From: Bacillota bacterium
Lineage (GTDB): Bacteria; Bacillota; Clostridia; Christensenellales; SZUA-584
NCBI GenBank assembly: GCA_023459495.1
Contig: JAEWTL010000060.1
Span: 1 to 6,070 of the forward strand
Length of the DNA stretch: 6,070 nt
Direction of reading: 5' to 3'
Positions 4,950 to 6,070 of the stretch are shown here, piece after piece. Under the pieces are notes generated by a model. That model saw only the letters and a program-made list of their open reading frames with translations. It had not been told where the DNA came from and searched no databases. Both the position numbers and the translations under genes were made by a program. Every line of letters starts with the position of its first letter. The stretch's first letter is position 1.

Positions 4950-5228
4950 CTACCGGGCTTTGTTTACAGTAGATCCCTTTGCCCACTGAGTATGCAGATC
5001 CAGCACCGCCTGCGCAAAATCATCATCAACAGTATAGAAATAGCATTCTGGTACGTTAAGTACTTTAGCGAATGCACACATCATTTCGAATGTCGGGCGG
5101 TGTATTCCACTTTCATACTGAGAAATACGGGAACGGGCCGTCGCTTCTTCAATACCTGCCAGTACACCTAACTTTTCCTGAGTGAGATTAGCACTTAAAC
5201 GAGCGGTTTTAAGACGAACAGGCAACAT
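4950..5228 (-). CDS. XRE-family transcriptional repressor, copy 1
   Basis: The 92-residue product is almost entirely a helix-turn-helix domain of the XRE/Cro-cI type, acting on DNA in the cytoplasm. Helix 2 is TQEKLGVLAGI (16-26); the recognition region is SRISQYESGIHRPTF (33-47); and AFAKVLNVPECYF (52-64) is the usual dimer-side ending. An EEATAR insertion before the recognition helix is typical of one phage-repressor subgroup. It is a tandem paralogue of the next gene, 66 of 78 aligned residues identical, and diverges completely after residue 78 (HTQWAKGSTVNKAR). ATG 5228 is supported by alignment with copy 2 and by GGTGG about seven bases upstream. Two operator-like palindromes lie 30-76 bases upstream, implying autorepression. 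The target genes are not known; cross-binding with copy 2 is likely because recognition residues are nearly the same. Confidence 0.9.
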   Translation of the reverse strand: MLPVRLKTARLSANLTQEKLGVLAGIEEATARSRISQYESGIHRPTFEMMCAFAKVLNVPECYFYTVDDDFAQAVLDLHTQWAKGSTVNKAR

Positions 5229-5305
5229 AGCTATACCACCAATAAGGATATTGACAGCATGTTTAGCATTGCTTTACAGGAGAGTTGCTTAGACTTTCTG
5301 AACAA
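4995..5305 (-). repeat. Tandem duplication unit 1 (repressor plus two operators)
   Basis: This segment, from codon 78 of the first XRE gene through its upstream operator pair, corresponds to 5357-5670. Protein identity is 66/78, and the operator segment has the same two sites in the same order and phase. Divergence in silent and replacement positions shows the duplication, or the capture of a relative, is not recent. Confidence 0.8.
5251..5305. promoter_or_regulatory. Operator pair upstream of XRE copy 1
   Basis: Two 19-bp imperfect palindromes of the form TGTTTAG-N5-CTGAACA lie at 5260-5278 (TGTTTAG, CATTG, CTTTACA) and 5286-5304 (TGCTTAG, ACTTT, CTGAACA; the symmetry extends one base each side). 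Their starts are 26 bp apart, between two and three helical turns. They match the pair at 5625-5669. TTGACA at 5251-5256 with TTTACA 16 bases on (5273-5278) makes a plus-strand promoter-like sequence across the first operator, with no plus-strand gene following. Confidence 0.7.
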
Positions 5306-5323
5306 AGGGTTAATAACGTCTTT

Positions 5324-5590
5324 TTATTTTTTTGAATAATTATAGTGGGTTAAATAAAGCGCCAGAATCACTTCAGCAAAATCATCATTAACCGTATAAA
5401 AATAACACTCCGGTACGTCCAATACCTTTGCGAACGCACACATCATTTCAAATGTTGGCCGGTGTATCCCGCCCTCATACTGAGACACGCGGGAGCGCGC
5501 CGTTTCCTCTTCAATACCCGCAAGCACTCCTAATTTCTCCTGAGTCAGAGCGGCTCGTAACCGGGCAGTTTTAAGTCGGTAAGGAAGCAT
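5324..5590 (-). CDS. XRE-family transcriptional repressor, copy 2
   Basis: The 88-residue product is a paralogue of the preceding minus-strand gene product: helix 2 TQEKLGVLAGI (16-26), recognition region SRVSQYEGGIHRPTF (33-47), dimer-side AFAKVLDVPECYF (52-64), then a different tail ending YLTHYNYSKK. Residues 1-78 differ at 12 positions, among them Ile35Val and Ser40Gly at the recognition helix. ATG 5590 aligns with the start of copy 1, but no clear Shine-Dalgarno precedes it, so translation may be weak. It is divergent from the Ner-like gene at 5710 across two operators, the layout of a phage repressor facing an early regulator. The gap to copy 1 (95 bases) contains the copy 1 operators, so each gene seems to have its own promoter. 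Confidence 0.9.
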   Translation of the reverse strand: MLPYRLKTARLRAALTQEKLGVLAGIEEETARSRVSQYEGGIHRPTFEMMCAFAKVLDVPECYFYTVNDDFAEVILALYLTHYNYSKK

Positions 5591-5670
5591 CTGTTACGCC
5601 ATCAATGATCATACATTGACTTACTGTTTAGCATTACTTAACATTGCAGTTGTTTAGATATACTGAACAA
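5357..5670 (-). repeat. Tandem duplication unit 2 (repressor plus two operators)
   Basis: Partner of 4995-5305. Both units run repressor codons 78 to 1, then a start-to-operator gap of 31 (unit 1) or 34 bases (unit 2), then two operators 26 bp apart. Only this unit is next to the divergent Ner-like gene. Confidence 0.8.
5608..5670. promoter_or_regulatory. Operator pair and divergent promoters between XRE copy 2 and the Ner-like gene
   Basis: Operators lie at 5625-5643 (TGTTTAG, CATTA, CTTAACA) and 5651-5669 (TGTTTAG, ATATA, CTGAACA; extended to TTGTTTAG and CTGAACAA at 5650-5670). On the plus strand TTGACT (5616-5621), 17 bases, TAACAT (5639-5644) is a promoter for the Ner-like gene with the first operator filling its spacer, so repressor binding should shut it off. 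On the minus strand TATGAT (5608-5613) is a possible -10 for XRE copy 2, with a poor -35. Confidence 0.65.
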
Positions 5671-5709
5671 ATGATATTTATCTGAAACAACAAAATAAGG
5701 GTGATGAAG

Positions 5710-5958
5710 ATGGTTGATCATAACTGGCATCCGGCAGATATCATTGCCGGATTAAGAAAGAAAGGGACCTCACTGGCTGAGGTATCGCGTAAAGCAGGGT
5801 TGAGCTCTTCGACACTGGCAAATGCACTTTCCCGTCCGTGGCCGCGCGGAGAAAAACTTATTGCTGATGCGCTGGAGATAGCTCCAGAGATCATCTGGCC
5901 TTCCAGATACTTCGATAACAAAGGTAATCGCCTGGAAAGGTTCATGCGAAAGCGATGA
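5710..5958 (+). CDS. Ner/Nlp (SfsB)-like DNA-binding regulator
   Basis: The 82-residue product resembles E. coli Nlp (SfsB) and Ner of phage Mu: the stretch WHPADIIAGLRKKGTS (6-21) is shared with Nlp as I recall it, followed by the helix-turn-helix LAEVSRKAGLSSSTLANAL and then SRPWPRGE and IIWPSRY. In Mu, Ner represses early transcription and opposes the c repressor; Nlp affects sugar-catabolic genes. The role here is unknown, but the gene is divergent from an XRE repressor across shared operators, which suggests an analogous switch. ATG 5710 is chosen because AAGGG (5697-5701) is eight bases upstream; GTG 5701 and ATG 5704 are too close to that site. The basic C-terminus (LERFMRKR) may contact DNA. 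A long RNA hairpin starts 21 bases after the stop. Confidence 0.9.
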   Translation: MVDHNWHPADIIAGLRKKGTSLAEVSRKAGLSSSTLANALSRPWPRGEKLIADALEIAPEIIWPSRYFDNKGNRLERFMRKR

Positions 5959-5979
5959 TCCTGATACAGCAAAATCGGC

Positions 5980-6024
5980 TCTCCCGGTGTGTGGTCAGCC
6001 TGTGGCTGATCGCACACCGGGAGA
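5980..6024 (+). other. 21-bp RNA hairpin downstream of the Ner-like gene
   Basis: Bases 5980-6000 pair with 6004-6024 through 21 uninterrupted pairs and a three-base loop (TGT). Two of the pairs, T5992·G6012 and G5994·T6010, are wobble pairs only in plus-strand RNA; in minus-strand RNA they would be A·C mismatches. No T-run follows (ACGACAAG), so it is not an ordinary intrinsic terminator. It may be a 3'-end stabiliser, an attenuator or a processing signal in the transcript of the Ner-like gene. The last 46 bases of the window show no further feature. Confidence 0.7.
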
Positions 6025-6070
6025 CGACAAGCGAAGCGCGGCAGTGTTCCATTCACAAACTTTCTGTAAA

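Noticed and set aside
5718..6056. 112-codon minus-strand frame opposite the Ner-like gene
   Set aside because: It runs antisense through a well-supported regulator and through both arms of the 21-bp hairpin; no ribosome site and no recognisable domain.

Overview
The window is from an Escherichia coli-type (E. coli/Shigella) chromosome. The first half matches, as I recall it, the conserved K-12 order zinT – yodB – serU(tRNA-Ser) – mtfA – asnT(tRNA-Asn), and the proteins look like intact E. coli versions. The second half is the integrase end of a genomic island inserted at the 3' end of asnT.

Layout. 1-420 is the C-terminal two thirds of zinT (periplasmic zinc protein; its start lies outside the window). 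421-762 is non-coding. 763-1293 is yodB (cytochrome b561-type membrane protein). 1294-1862 has no convincing gene but holds a promoter/terminator pair that may delimit a small RNA. 1863-1952 (minus) is serU. 2046-2843 is mtfA (M90 peptidase that titrates the glucose repressor Mlc). 2897-2932 is a near-consensus promoter with a GC-rich discriminator for asnT (2944-3019). The asnT 3' end carries the attachment core, and a P4-type tyrosine integrase (3186-4448) follows in the same direction.

Island interior. Immediately after the integrase, instead of the yersiniabactin genes of the High Pathogenicity Island that often occupies this tRNA, lies a ZorO/OrzO-type type I toxin-antitoxin locus. A 29-residue hydrophobic toxin is encoded on the minus strand (4513-4602), with a roughly 180-nt leader and a Shine-Dalgarno closed in a hairpin. 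A divergent plus-strand antitoxin RNA (about 4845-4937) carries a perfect 20-nt match to the toxin leader. The two divergent promoters appear to share one palindromic -35 hexamer.

Next come two tandem minus-strand XRE-type repressor genes (4950-5228, 5324-5590; 66 of 78 aligned residues identical). Each is preceded by the same pair of 19-bp operators with starts 26 bp apart. Divergent from the second is a Ner/Nlp-like DNA-binding protein (5710-5958), followed by a 21-bp RNA hairpin (5980-6024). The XRE/Ner pair facing each other across operators resembles a temperate-phage switch and probably controls island genes beyond the right edge. The duplication appears to have copied repressor plus operators but not the divergent gene, leaving an orphan promoter-like sequence pointing into the second repressor. 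All calls rest on reading the sequence and on remembered family knowledge; no search was run.
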